Shown here piece by piece: positions 19,501 to 26,962 of a DNA stretch of 64,000 bases. The translations under genes were made by a program, and so were the position numbers. A model generated the notes under the pieces. That model worked only from the letters and a program-made list of their open reading frames with translations. It was not told where the DNA came from and did not search any database. How positions within the stretch are numbered: position 1 is the stretch's first letter; each line of letters begins with the position of its first letter. The DNA lies in assembly GCA_966211675.1 (NCBI GenBank), contig CBIHPK010000011.1:1-64000 (forward strand). Reading direction: 5' to 3'. The stretch is from SCUS01 sp966211675. GTDB taxonomy: Bacteria > Myxococcota_A > Polyangia > Polyangiales > Ga0077539.

Positions 19501-20478
19501 ACGGACCTCGCGTTCGAGCGCCTGAAGCTGGGCATCGCCTTCGCCGAGGAGCGCAACGAGCGCACCGCCATCGCGCGCCTCGTGCTGGTGCAGGGTCGGC
19601 TCTTCGCGCGCAGGCAGCAGGTCGTCGAGGCGATCCGGCATCTCGAGCGAGCGCTCGCCCTCGCGGAACTCTCGGGCGACAAGGCCATCCGCGCGATGGT
19701 GGTCTCCGCGCTGGGCTCGATGCACGCCGACCGCGGCGAGTTCGGCCGGGCGCAGCGCTACCTCCAGGACGCCGCGCGCATGGCCTCGGAGCTGGGCCTC
19801 GCGACGGAGCAGCTGCGAGCGCTCGCCTCGTCGGCCCGCTGCCAGGCCGCGAGCGGGGACGCCGCCGCCGCGCGCGCCTCGCTGACGGAGATCGACGCGC
19901 TCTGCGCGCAGGAGACCGTCGACCGCCGACTGCTCGTGGAGGTCGCTCGCACGCGCGCCGAGGTGCTGCTCCGGCTGCGCGACCTGGGCCCGGCGGTGGC
20001 GTCGGCGCAGGCGGCGGTCGACCTCGCGCGGGAGGTCGATCGCGCGCTCGGGCTCTGCGCGGCGTCGATGGTGCTGGGCGAGGCGGAGTGGCGCAACGGC
20101 GACGCCCCGCGCGGGTACGCCGCCTTCACCGAGGCGCGAGGCATCGCGGTGGCGCGCGGGTACGTGCGGCTCGCGGCGAGGGCGGACGGGTACCTGGCCT
20201 TCCTCGAGGCGTCCCGCGAGGGCGCCGACCGCGACGCACCAAGGGCCCGGCTGGAGCAGGCCCTGGTGACGCTGGACGCCCAGGGTTTCCCCGCCGACGG
20301 CATCGAGGCGCGCTGGCTGCTGGGGCACCTCGCGCTCACCGAGGGGCAGCCCGACAAGGCCCGGCGCTACCTGCGCGAGGCGCTCACCAAGGCCGGCACC
20401 ACCGACAACCGCGTGCTGCTGGAGGAGTGCGAGGCGGCCCTGCGCGAGGTGCGCTCGGCGTCGATACGGCCACCGTGA
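16567..20478 (+). CDS. Ser/Thr protein kinase with degenerate cyclase-like, AAA-type ATPase and TPR regions
   Basis: A 1303-residue multidomain signalling protein. The kinase domain spans residues 8-300: glycine loop IARGGMAEVF, Lys42, Glu61, HRDISPQN (Asp148, Asn153), Asp166 in DFG, and PPEQ. All catalytic residues are present. Residues about 345-510 look like a nucleotide-cyclase fold that lost its metal-binding Asp pair. A P-loop GEAGIGKT is at 544-551, within an AAA/STAND-like ATPase. The rest, from about 860, is helical TPR-like repeats. The architecture matches large myxobacterial PknK-like kinases. There is no membrane segment. ATG 16567 is chosen; GTG at 16564 or 16561 is possible. 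Confidence 0.9.
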   Translation: MESPLLFGRYQLLERIARGGMAEVFKAKSYGVEGFEKVVVLKRILPELAQNQSFVDMFLHEARLSVALSHANIVQVFDLGREEDTYFIAMEYVLGSDLAQSLRRCRRDGRAVPVEVAVLIACEVARALDYAHRRKDARGRNLGIVHRDISPQNILLSREGEVKVTDFGIAKAVSTVEAGGTVRGKYAYMPPEQARGEEVDARADIYSLGVTLFEMLAGENPFAPSSAFAPDPKQVLERVVEGRATPLRSLRAEVPDELLRVVETSMAPNPADRYGNAAKVYEELTAFLYTLGRRVGANDLADWLRSTQDEPAAPVDFKKIRLSFVDPDEDVELLEVEDAEPEESAPRAPIHSHAERRDVTVLSLHATRSRGGAVVAERVLDGAATLATRRGGRELSRAPGRVRFLFGVDAPDGRDTETAAAVSLRIIAEAPEGIVFGAGFTSARIEVDGDGRPVNDDRLAESIATADQLSEAVPGAALGDSSTEGVLGERFELVSLGHLDALQLVGRKDPGRQRVVGRRVEFRRFGELLATAANQGLVTVTVVGEAGIGKTRYLEEVQYRLRRMNHPVTWYGATCLSYGREVPLQGLQGMLRALLGIEDGDSEGVMREKARRVRELGLTPEEMLAVGVVLGIVSATMESLESASRPLRTALQKIVTRLSEDRITVFCWDGAEHLDDLSATLLADVIEGASKARALVVTARRPGRSFPWESAANAEHVLLEPMSEDELRQLLGLALNTELAAPVDLVDDLAARSGANPFAFVELVKALREAGALSVTADGVVYRHDRVPAELPRTLRGLTASRVARLPAAERRVLQVASVIGPRLATEQLLGAAEMPDGLVEEVLSSLVAQDLLERTGQREYRFRSELLCEVLYDGLPEEVRRRLHATVAAVTEQFLPDRVDEFAERLASHYDLAGDRARAVDCWMRAARRQLREHAPDASVQSFARAIDLALAGNEPDPKLVLSLYIALGDASLAARSTDLAFERLKLGIAFAEERNERTAIARLVLVQGRLFARRQQVVEAIRHLERALALAELSGDKAIRAMVVSALGSMHADRGEFGRAQRYLQDAARMASELGLATEQLRALASSARCQAASGDAAAARASLTEIDALCAQETVDRRLLVEVARTRAEVLLRLRDLGPAVASAQAAVDLAREVDRALGLCAASMVLGEAEWRNGDAPRGYAAFTEARGIAVARGYVRLAARADGYLAFLEASREGADRDAPRARLEQALVTLDAQGFPADGIEARWLLGHLALTEGQPDKARRYLREALTKAGTTDNRVLLEECEAALREVRSASIRPP

Positions 20479-20495
20479 TTGGGCGCACGCGCGGC

Positions 20496-20524
20496 TTGAC
20501 AACAAGAGCCTGCGATGATTCCTT
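20496..20524 (+). promoter_or_regulatory. Candidate rplS promoter
   Basis: A perfect TTGACA at 20496-20501 lies about 67 bases before the rplS ATG. No good -10 box stands at 17 bases (TTCCTT), so the match is one-sided. Confidence 0.4.
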
Positions 20525-20567
20525 GCGCTCCCCCTAAGAGCCTCCGCTCTTCAACCCGAGAGACGCC

Positions 20568-20945
20568 ATGGGCAGCCAGAACCCGAAGATTGAAGCGCTC
20601 CACACGCAGCGCATCGCCGACAACAAGCTCACTCCCTTCCGCGTCGGTGACACGGTCAACGTGCACTACAAGGTCGCCGAAGGCGAGAAGGAGCGCATCC
20701 AGGTCTTCAAGGGCCAGGTCATCCGCATCCGCAACGGCGGCATCGGCGCGATGTTCACCGTCCGCAAGATCTCCTACAACGTCGGCGTCGAGCGCATCTT
20801 CCCGGTGCACAGCCCGCGCATCGACAAGATCGAGGTCATCGCCCACGGCGTGACGCGCCGCGCGCGGCTGTACTTCCTCCGTGACCTCGAGGGCAAGGCC
20901 GCCCGCCTCAAGGACGCCCGCGACAAGGGCCCCTCCGCCTCCTGA
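20568..20945 (+). CDS. rplS: 50S ribosomal protein L19
   Basis: A 125-residue ribosomal protein at the 30S-50S interface. The conserved core is visible: FRVGDTVNVHYKVAEGEKERIQ, FKGQVIRIRNGG, FTVRKISYNVGVERIFPVHSP and RRARLYFLRDLEGKAARLK. Normal length. It is not beside trmD or rpsP here; instead a Cys-rich secreted protein gene starts 7 bases after its stop. Confidence 0.98.
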   Translation: MGSQNPKIEALHTQRIADNKLTPFRVGDTVNVHYKVAEGEKERIQVFKGQVIRIRNGGIGAMFTVRKISYNVGVERIFPVHSPRIDKIEVIAHGVTRRARLYFLRDLEGKAARLKDARDKGPSAS

Positions 20946-20952
20946 TCGCGCG

Positions 20953-21540
20953 ATGGGTAGGCGCTCCGGTCTCCGCGCGCTCGCCCTCTCGCTCCTCGCC
21001 ATCCTCTCGCACTGTACCGACGACCGGTACCCCCTCGGCGCAGCCTGCTCCGCGGGAACCCAATGCCAGACCGGCCTCTGCCTCGAGCGCGACACCGGCG
21101 GCGCCGTGTGCGTCACTCGCTGCGCGACGGACACGGACTGCCCTGCCACGGAGGTCTGCGGCCGCTTCGACTTCCGGGGCCGCGACGACGCGGGTGTCCC
21201 CGCGGGGATGGAGTCGGACGTGGTCCGGGTGTGCCGGGCTCCGCTGCAGGCCCGCTGTGACGGCGCGTGCGCTCCCGGTCAGCGGTGCCTTGGCGAGGCC
21301 GATCGGGTCTGCGTGCCGCCGTGCCGCGACCGCATCGATTGTGGCGGCCGGGACTGCGTGATCGACGACTGTGGCCCCGGTCACTGCGCGCCCGCGTGCG
21401 ACAGCCTGCGCGACTGCCCGCGGTTCTTCGTGTGCGACACGGCGTTCCTCGGCACCGACGGGCACGGTCGCTGCCTCCCGGTGGCGAGCGGCGCCACGGA
21501 CGCGGGCGCCTCCGATGGCCCCTGTACCGACGCGTCCTGA
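20953..21540 (+). CDS. Secreted Cys-rich protein, possible lipoprotein
   Basis: A 195-residue protein with a hydrophobic N-terminal signal (LALSLLAILSHC). The would-be lipobox has His before Cys, which is not canonical, so lipidation is uncertain. The mature part has about twenty Cys in spaced pairs (CSAGTQCQTGLC, CATDTDCPATEVC, CRDRIDCGGRDC) typical of disulfide-rich surface proteins of Myxococcota. It resembles the smaller protein at 36009-36356. It follows rplS by 7 bases and may share its transcript. Function unknown. Confidence 0.75.
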   Translation: MGRRSGLRALALSLLAILSHCTDDRYPLGAACSAGTQCQTGLCLERDTGGAVCVTRCATDTDCPATEVCGRFDFRGRDDAGVPAGMESDVVRVCRAPLQARCDGACAPGQRCLGEADRVCVPPCRDRIDCGGRDCVIDDCGPGHCAPACDSLRDCPRFFVCDTAFLGTDGHGRCLPVASGATDAGASDGPCTDAS

Positions 21541-21581
21541 TCCTCACCCATCCCGCTGGCCCACAGAGATCCCCCGCCATC

Positions 21582-23375
21582 ATGAGCGCCGCTCCCACCG
21601 CCCCTGCTTCGCGACCCCCGAGCCGCGCGTGGTCCCTGCTGCGGGAGCTCCTGCTCACCCAGCGCCGCGAGGTGCTCTTCGGGGTGGTCTTCCTCGCCCT
21701 GAGCTCCATCACCGCCGGCGCGATCCCCCAGTGCATCCGCTTCGCCTCCGACGCGCTGCGGGCCTCGCAGGCCCCGCGCGCGATGGCCTTCGCGCTCGCG
21801 ATCGCCGTCTTCGCCGCGCTGGGCGCCTGGTTTCGCGTGGCCTCGCGACTTCGCGTCTTCAACGCCGGGCGCGAGGTGGAGTTCATCCTCCGCGAGCGGC
21901 TCCTCGCGCACCTCCACCGCCTGGGCCCGTCGTTCTTCCAGCGCATGGGCCCCGGCGAGGTGATGTCCCGCGCCACCAACGACCTCGCGCAGGTGCGCCT
22001 CCTCGTGGGCTTCGGCGGGCTCAACCTCGTCAACGCGCTCTTCGCCTACGTCGTCAACATCCCGCTCCTCTTCATGCGCAACCCGCGGCTCGCCACGCTC
22101 GCGCTGCTGCCGTTCCCGGTCTTCGTCTTCCTCACGCAGGGCTTCGGCCGCGCCATGTTCGCCCGCAGCCGCGCCGCCCAGGAGGCGCTCGGCGTGATGT
22201 CCGAGCGCGTCCAGCGGGTGCTCTCGGGCATGCGCGTGGTGCGCGCCTACGGCCTCGAGGCCTCGCAGCGCGCGGGCTTCGACCAGGACATCGACCGCTC
22301 GCTCGAGGCCAACCTCGCGCTCGCCCGGCTGCGCGGCGTGATGTTCCCGGTGCTCGGCCTCGGCGCCGCGACCGCCTCGTTCATCGTCGTGTGGGTCGGC
22401 AGCTCGCAGATCATCGCCGCCCCGTCGACCTTCACCGTGGGAGACATCCTCGCGTTCCAGGCGCACCTCGCGATCATCGCGTGGCCCACCATCGCGCTCG
22501 GTTACCTGCTCTCGATCCTCCAGCGCGGCCGCGCCTCCGTCGACCGCATCCTCGACATCCTCGAGGCCTCCCCCGACGTCGACGACGCGACCGCCGAGCC
22601 GGTGGATCCCGCGTCCATCCACGGGGCCCTCTCCGTGCGCTCCCTGCACTACGCCATCGAGGGTCGCGAGGTGCTCGCCGGGGTCAGCCTGGAGGTGCCC
22701 GCGGGCCGTCGCGTCGCCATCGTCGGCCGCACCGGCGCCGGCAAGAGTGTGCTGGCGAGGCTCCTCGCGCGGATGCTCCCGACGCCCGCGGAATCGGTCT
22801 TCCTCGACGGCCACGACATCACCCGCATTCCCCTCTCGACGCTGCGCGCGGTCGTGGGCCTCGCCCAGCAGGAGCCCTTCCTCTTCTCGACCACCATCGC
22901 CCGCAACGTCGCCTTCGCCGAGCTCGACCCGGACGCGCCCTCGACCCGCGACAAGGTGCGCGCGGCGCTCGACTCCGCGCAGCTCCTGGCCGAGGTCGAC
23001 GCGATGCCCGAGGGGGCGTTCACCATCGTGGGCGAGCGCGGCGTGCAGCTCTCCGGCGGACAGAAGCAGCGTGTGGCGCTCGGCCGGGCGCTGCTCGCGC
23101 AGCCGAAGGTGCTGGTGCTCGACGACCCGCTCTCGGCGGTGGACACGCGCACCGAGGCCGCCATCCTCGACGCCATCGACGAGGCCTCGCGCGGGCGCAC
23201 GCTGGTGCTCGTCACGCACCGCGTGGCGGCGGCGGCGCGCTGCGACCAGGTGGTGGTGCTCGACGCGGGCCGCGTGGTCGAGACCGGGACCCACGACGAG
23301 CTCATCGCGCGCGGAGGGCTGTACGCGAGGCTCGCCGAGCGGCAGGCGCTCGAGGCCGAGCTGGAGGCGATGTGA
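21582..23375 (+). CDS. ABC exporter half, transmembrane plus ATPase domain (subunit 1)
   Basis: A 597-residue type IV exporter half: an N-terminal six-helix region (about residues 20-320), then a nucleotide-binding domain. Walker A is GRTGAGKS, the signature is canonical LSGGQ, and the H-loop is VTHR. Walker B reads VLVLDDP, so the catalytic Glu is replaced by Asp. This is the usual mark of the degenerate site in heterodimeric exporters. Its stop overlaps the start of subunit 2 by 4 bases. Cargo unknown; drug or lipid export is the family norm. Confidence 0.92.
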   Translation: MSAAPTAPASRPPSRAWSLLRELLLTQRREVLFGVVFLALSSITAGAIPQCIRFASDALRASQAPRAMAFALAIAVFAALGAWFRVASRLRVFNAGREVEFILRERLLAHLHRLGPSFFQRMGPGEVMSRATNDLAQVRLLVGFGGLNLVNALFAYVVNIPLLFMRNPRLATLALLPFPVFVFLTQGFGRAMFARSRAAQEALGVMSERVQRVLSGMRVVRAYGLEASQRAGFDQDIDRSLEANLALARLRGVMFPVLGLGAATASFIVVWVGSSQIIAAPSTFTVGDILAFQAHLAIIAWPTIALGYLLSILQRGRASVDRILDILEASPDVDDATAEPVDPASIHGALSVRSLHYAIEGREVLAGVSLEVPAGRRVAIVGRTGAGKSVLARLLARMLPTPAESVFLDGHDITRIPLSTLRAVVGLAQQEPFLFSTTIARNVAFAELDPDAPSTRDKVRAALDSAQLLAEVDAMPEGAFTIVGERGVQLSGGQKQRVALGRALLAQPKVLVLDDPLSAVDTRTEAAILDAIDEASRGRTLVLVTHRVAAAARCDQVVVLDAGRVVETGTHDELIARGGLYARLAERQALEAELEAM

Positions 23376-25243
23376 GCGAACCCAAGCAGGCACCGAAGCA
23401 GTCCGCCGCGGAGGCCGAGCGCGTCTTCCACGAGGAGGACGCCCTCGGGAAGACCTACGACACCCGCCTCCTCAAGCGGCTCTGGCCCTTCGTGCGCACC
23501 TACCGCTGGGCCCTGCTGATCGCGATGGCGCTGCTGCCGGTGAGCTCGGAGCTCCTGGTCGCGCAGCCGCGCACCATGCGGGCGATCATCGACGACGGGG
23601 TCGGGCGAGGGGACGTCGGGGCGGTGCACCGCGGCTCGATCGTGCTCGCGGCGCTCATCGTGGCGGAGTTCGCCGTGCGCTTCGTCTCCGGCTACCTGCT
23701 GCAGGTGGTGGGGCAGCGCAGCATGGCGGACGTGCGGCGCGAGGTCTTCCGCTTCCTCCAGGGGCAGCGCATCGCGTTCTTCGACAGGCAGCCCGTCGGC
23801 CGCCTCACGACGCGCGTGACCAACGACGTCGACGCGGTGGGCGAGCTCTTCGCGTCCGGCGCCGTCACCGCCGTCGGCGACTTGATCACCCTCACGCGCA
23901 TCGTCATCGCGATGGTCGTGCTGTCGCCGCACCTCTCGGTGCTCACCTTCCTCGCGGTGCCGCCGCTCGCGTGGCTCGTCGACCGCTTCCGCCGCCGCGC
24001 GCGCGACGCCTTCCGCGCCATCCGCACCAAGACCGCGCGGATGAACGCCTACCTCAACGAGCAGGTCACCGGCGTCGCGGTGGTGCAGGCCTTCGCGCAG
24101 GAGCAGCGCTGCCAGGACGAGTTCCGCGAGATCAACGCCGCGTACCGCGAGGCCAACCAGCTCGCCATCCGCTACGACGCGATGCTCTACGCGGTCGTCG
24201 ACGCGTTCGCCTCCGTGTGCATCGCCTCGCTGCTCTTCGCCGGCGCCTGGGCCCTGCACCGCGACCAGCCCGCGGCCTCGCTCGGCGTGCTCGTCGCGTT
24301 CGTGCAGTACGTGCAGCGCTTCTTCGAGCCGCTGCGCGAGATCTCCTCGAAGTTCACCATCCTCCAGAACGCCATGTCCGGCGCCGAGCGGGTCTTCGGC
24401 CTGCTCGACAAGCCCGAGCCCGACGCGCCCGCGGTGGAGATCCCCTCTCGCGGCGACCGCCCGGCCCCCGCGGGAACCGTCGTCTTCGAGGACGTCCGCT
24501 TCGGCTACAAGCCCGACCGCCCCACGCTCCGCGGCGTGAGCTTCGAGGTCCCGCGGGGCCGGACGCTCGCCATCGTCGGCCCCACCGGCGCGGGCAAGAC
24601 GTCCATCATCTCGCTGCTCCAGCGGCTCTACGAGGTCGACGGGGGGACGGTGTTCCTCGACGGGACGGACATCCGCGCGCTGCCCCGCGAGGCGCTGCGC
24701 CGCCGCGTCGTGGTCGTCCCGCAGGACGTCGTGCTCTTCCCGGGCGACGTCCTCTCCAACATGGCCCCCGGCGAGGAGCACCCCGACGAGGCCCGCGCGG
24801 AGGACATCGCCCGCCGCCTCGGGCTGCTCGACCTGCTCACCCGCCGCGGCCTGGGGCTGAGCTCCTCCGTCGGCGAGCGCGGCGGCAATTTCAGCAGCGG
24901 CGAGCGCCAGCTCATCGCCCTCGCGCGCGCCCTCTACCGCGACCCCGAGGTGCTGGTCCTCGACGAGGCCACCGCGAGCCTCGACTCGGAGACCGAGGCG
25001 ACGGTCCAGCGCGCGGTCGCGGAGACGCTACGCGGTCGCACGGCCATCGTGATCGCCCACCGGTTGAGCACCATCCGCCACGCCGACGAGATCCTGGTGA
25101 TGCTCCGCGGCGAGGTCGTCGAGCGAGGCAACCACGCGGCGCTCATGGCCCACGACGGCGTCTACGCGAAGCTCCACCGGCTGCAGTTCGTCACCGAGCC
25201 CGCGGTGGTCGAGCCCGCGGCGGTCGCGCCCGCGGCGCTCTAG
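23372..25243 (+). CDS. ABC exporter half, transmembrane plus ATPase domain (subunit 2)
   Basis: A 623-residue partner of subunit 1, starting at GTG within the GTGA overlap. Six membrane helices span about residues 35-330. Walker A is GPTGAGKT and Walker B is canonical, VLVLDEATASLD. The H-loop is IAHR, but the signature is FSSGE instead of LSGGQ. Together with subunit 1 this predicts one working ATP site (Walker motifs of subunit 2 plus LSGGQ of subunit 1) and one degenerate site. The tail is Pro/Ala/Val-rich. Its TAG stop overlaps the TAG of the convergent lipoprotein gene in a CTAG palindrome. Confidence 0.92.
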   Translation: MSEPKQAPKQSAAEAERVFHEEDALGKTYDTRLLKRLWPFVRTYRWALLIAMALLPVSSELLVAQPRTMRAIIDDGVGRGDVGAVHRGSIVLAALIVAEFAVRFVSGYLLQVVGQRSMADVRREVFRFLQGQRIAFFDRQPVGRLTTRVTNDVDAVGELFASGAVTAVGDLITLTRIVIAMVVLSPHLSVLTFLAVPPLAWLVDRFRRRARDAFRAIRTKTARMNAYLNEQVTGVAVVQAFAQEQRCQDEFREINAAYREANQLAIRYDAMLYAVVDAFASVCIASLLFAGAWALHRDQPAASLGVLVAFVQYVQRFFEPLREISSKFTILQNAMSGAERVFGLLDKPEPDAPAVEIPSRGDRPAPAGTVVFEDVRFGYKPDRPTLRGVSFEVPRGRTLAIVGPTGAGKTSIISLLQRLYEVDGGTVFLDGTDIRALPREALRRRVVVVPQDVVLFPGDVLSNMAPGEEHPDEARAEDIARRLGLLDLLTRRGLGLSSSVGERGGNFSSGERQLIALARALYRDPEVLVLDEATASLDSETEATVQRAVAETLRGRTAIVIAHRLSTIRHADEILVMLRGEVVERGNHAALMAHDGVYAKLHRLQFVTEPAVVEPAAVAPAAL

Positions 25244-25818
25244 TTCTGCTGGACGACCGTCTCGCGCGGGGCGTTGGGGTCGTTGATGCCGGTGACCTCA
25301 CGCACCCGCCGCGTGAGCGCGTCGGTCTCGGGCGACAGGTGCCAGTGCGCACGGGGCGTGCCCTCGTCGTCGTACCAGCGCGCGAAGAGCAGGAAGGTCC
25401 GCACCTGGAGCCGCTGCTCGTTCTGGTGGATCGCGTTGAAGCCGACCTCCCCTTCGGTCACCCGCAGGTCGATGCGCCGGTCCGCGGGGAGCGTCCCCCG
25501 GATCGGGTCGCGCGTCGCCACGGCCGTGAGCCGGTACGCGCGGGTGGTGGCGTTGTCGTCGCCCAGGGTGACGGTCTCGACACGCACGGCGACGATCAGG
25601 TCGCTCTCCGCGGCGAGACCCCGCACCTGCCGACGCCAGTCCGAGGCGACGCGGCCACCGAGCGCGTCGACGTCCTCGATGAAGTCCGCGGCGTCGTCGA
25701 AATACCGGCCGAGCTCCGGGGTGAAGGGTCGCGTCGTCACGCCTGCGCCCTGGGAGCCGGTGCTGGCGCATCCTCCGCAGAGCGCTGCCAGGAGAACGAA
25801 GGCCGAGAGTCGGTTCAC
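25240..25818 (-). CDS. Putative lipoprotein of unknown function
   Basis: A 192-residue protein with a lipoprotein-like signal (MNRLSAFVLLAALCGGC, Cys17; lipobox slightly non-standard). The mature part begins with a helical stretch (LGRYFDDAADFIEDVDAL) and continues as a beta-rich domain (LIVAVRVETVTLG, AYRLTAVATRDPIRG, RTFLLFARWYDDEG). No family recognised. It overlaps the RluA gene by 4 bases, so it is translationally coupled to it. Confidence 0.72.
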   Translation of the reverse strand: MNRLSAFVLLAALCGGCASTGSQGAGVTTRPFTPELGRYFDDAADFIEDVDALGGRVASDWRRQVRGLAAESDLIVAVRVETVTLGDDNATTRAYRLTAVATRDPIRGTLPADRRIDLRVTEGEVGFNAIHQNEQRLQVRTFLLFARWYDDEGTPRAHWHLSPETDALTRRVREVTGINDPNAPRETVVQQN

Positions 25819-26888
25819 TGCGCTGGGGTATCACCCTTGCGCGGGACGGTCGAGACGGTTGCGCGGCGCTCCTCGCAGAACGCCCGCATGTCCGCCGGGA
25901 GCGGCGCCGAGATCGTCAGCGGGGTCTTCTCGATGGGATGGGTGAGCGTCACCTCGGCGGCGTGCAGGGCCTGCCGATCGAGCAGCAGCTTCTTCATCCG
26001 CGCCTCGTCCGGCGGCCCCTCCAGGCAGGCCAGGAACATCTCGTCCCCGTGCGCGTAGAGCTTGTCCCCGACGAGGGGATGGCCGACGTGGGCGAGGTGC
26101 ACCCTGATCTGGTGCTGTCGCCCGGTCTCCGGGTGCGCCGCGACCAGGGTGTACCCGTCGAGGCGCGCGATCACATCGACCCGCGTCACCGAGGGCATGC
26201 CCCCGCGGGTCACCGGCCGGACCACCATCTTCACGCCGACCTCGCCGCCGTGAAGGCACATCGGCGCGTCGATCACCTGGTGGTCCTGCTCGATCACGCC
26301 GTGCACGAGCGCGTGGTAGGTCTTCTCGATCCTGCGCTCGGCGAAATCCTGCTTCAGCCGCCGCTCGGCCTCGCGCGACCGCGCCAGCAGGATCACCCCG
26401 GAGGTCTCCCGGTCGATGCGGTGCGCGAGCACCACGCGCTCCTCGGGGAAGCGCTCGGCGAGCACGCTGGTGAGCGTGTTGTGATGAAACTTCGCGGTCG
26501 GGTGCACCGGCAGCCCCGCGGGCTTGTCGACGGCGATCACGTGGTCGTCGACGTAGAGCAGGCCGACCTCGCGCGGGGCGGGCGGCTCCTCCCAGCGGGG
26601 GCGGTAGAGGGCGATCACCTCGCCAGCGCGGACCCGGTGCGAGGGCCCGAGGGCGGTGCCCTGCGCGGTGAACGCGAAGTGCGACACGATCTCCTGCGCG
26701 CGGCTGCGGGTGAGCCGGGTGAGCTCCAGCGAGAGCCACCGGTCGAGGCGCATGCCCGCGCGGTCGGAGCGCACCTCGAAGACCGAGCAGAGCGCGTCCT
26801 CGGGGACCGATGCGGGGCGCACGACCGGGGGCGTAGGGCGCTCGCGATGCTCGTCCTGGGAGTGGGCCTCTGTTCGTCGTCGTTGCAT
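25815..26888 (-). CDS. RluA family pseudouridine synthase
   Basis: A 357-residue RNA-modifying enzyme. An N-terminal S4-like domain (RLDRWLSLELTRLTRSRAQEIV) precedes the catalytic domain with the motif AHRIDRETSG (catalytic Asp). Further conserved blocks are VDKPAGLPVHP, KTYHALVHG and ETGRQHQIRVHLAHVGHPLVGDKLYG-type text (here ending KLYAHG). The target (23S rRNA or tRNA position) cannot be told by eye. The ATG at 26888 is chosen; upstream extension is low complexity. Divergent from the carboxypeptidase-regulatory protein. Confidence 0.92.
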   Translation of the reverse strand: MQRRRTEAHSQDEHRERPTPPVVRPASVPEDALCSVFEVRSDRAGMRLDRWLSLELTRLTRSRAQEIVSHFAFTAQGTALGPSHRVRAGEVIALYRPRWEEPPAPREVGLLYVDDHVIAVDKPAGLPVHPTAKFHHNTLTSVLAERFPEERVVLAHRIDRETSGVILLARSREAERRLKQDFAERRIEKTYHALVHGVIEQDHQVIDAPMCLHGGEVGVKMVVRPVTRGGMPSVTRVDVIARLDGYTLVAAHPETGRQHQIRVHLAHVGHPLVGDKLYAHGDEMFLACLEGPPDEARMKKLLLDRQALHAAEVTLTHPIEKTPLTISAPLPADMRAFCEERRATVSTVPRKGDTPAQ

Positions 26889-26962
26889 TCTTGTGTCGCC
26901 CGCTGGCGCGCCGGGGCCCGCAGGGAATAGCACGGAGCCCCGTGTCGCTGCTCCCCAAGACG

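Noticed and set aside
16600..20505. Very long open frame antisense to the kinase gene (about 1300 codons)
   Set aside because: It is a shadow of GC-rich coding sequence: Arg/Gly/Ala/Leu-rich, no domain or motif, and fully overlaps a gene with intact catalytic motifs.
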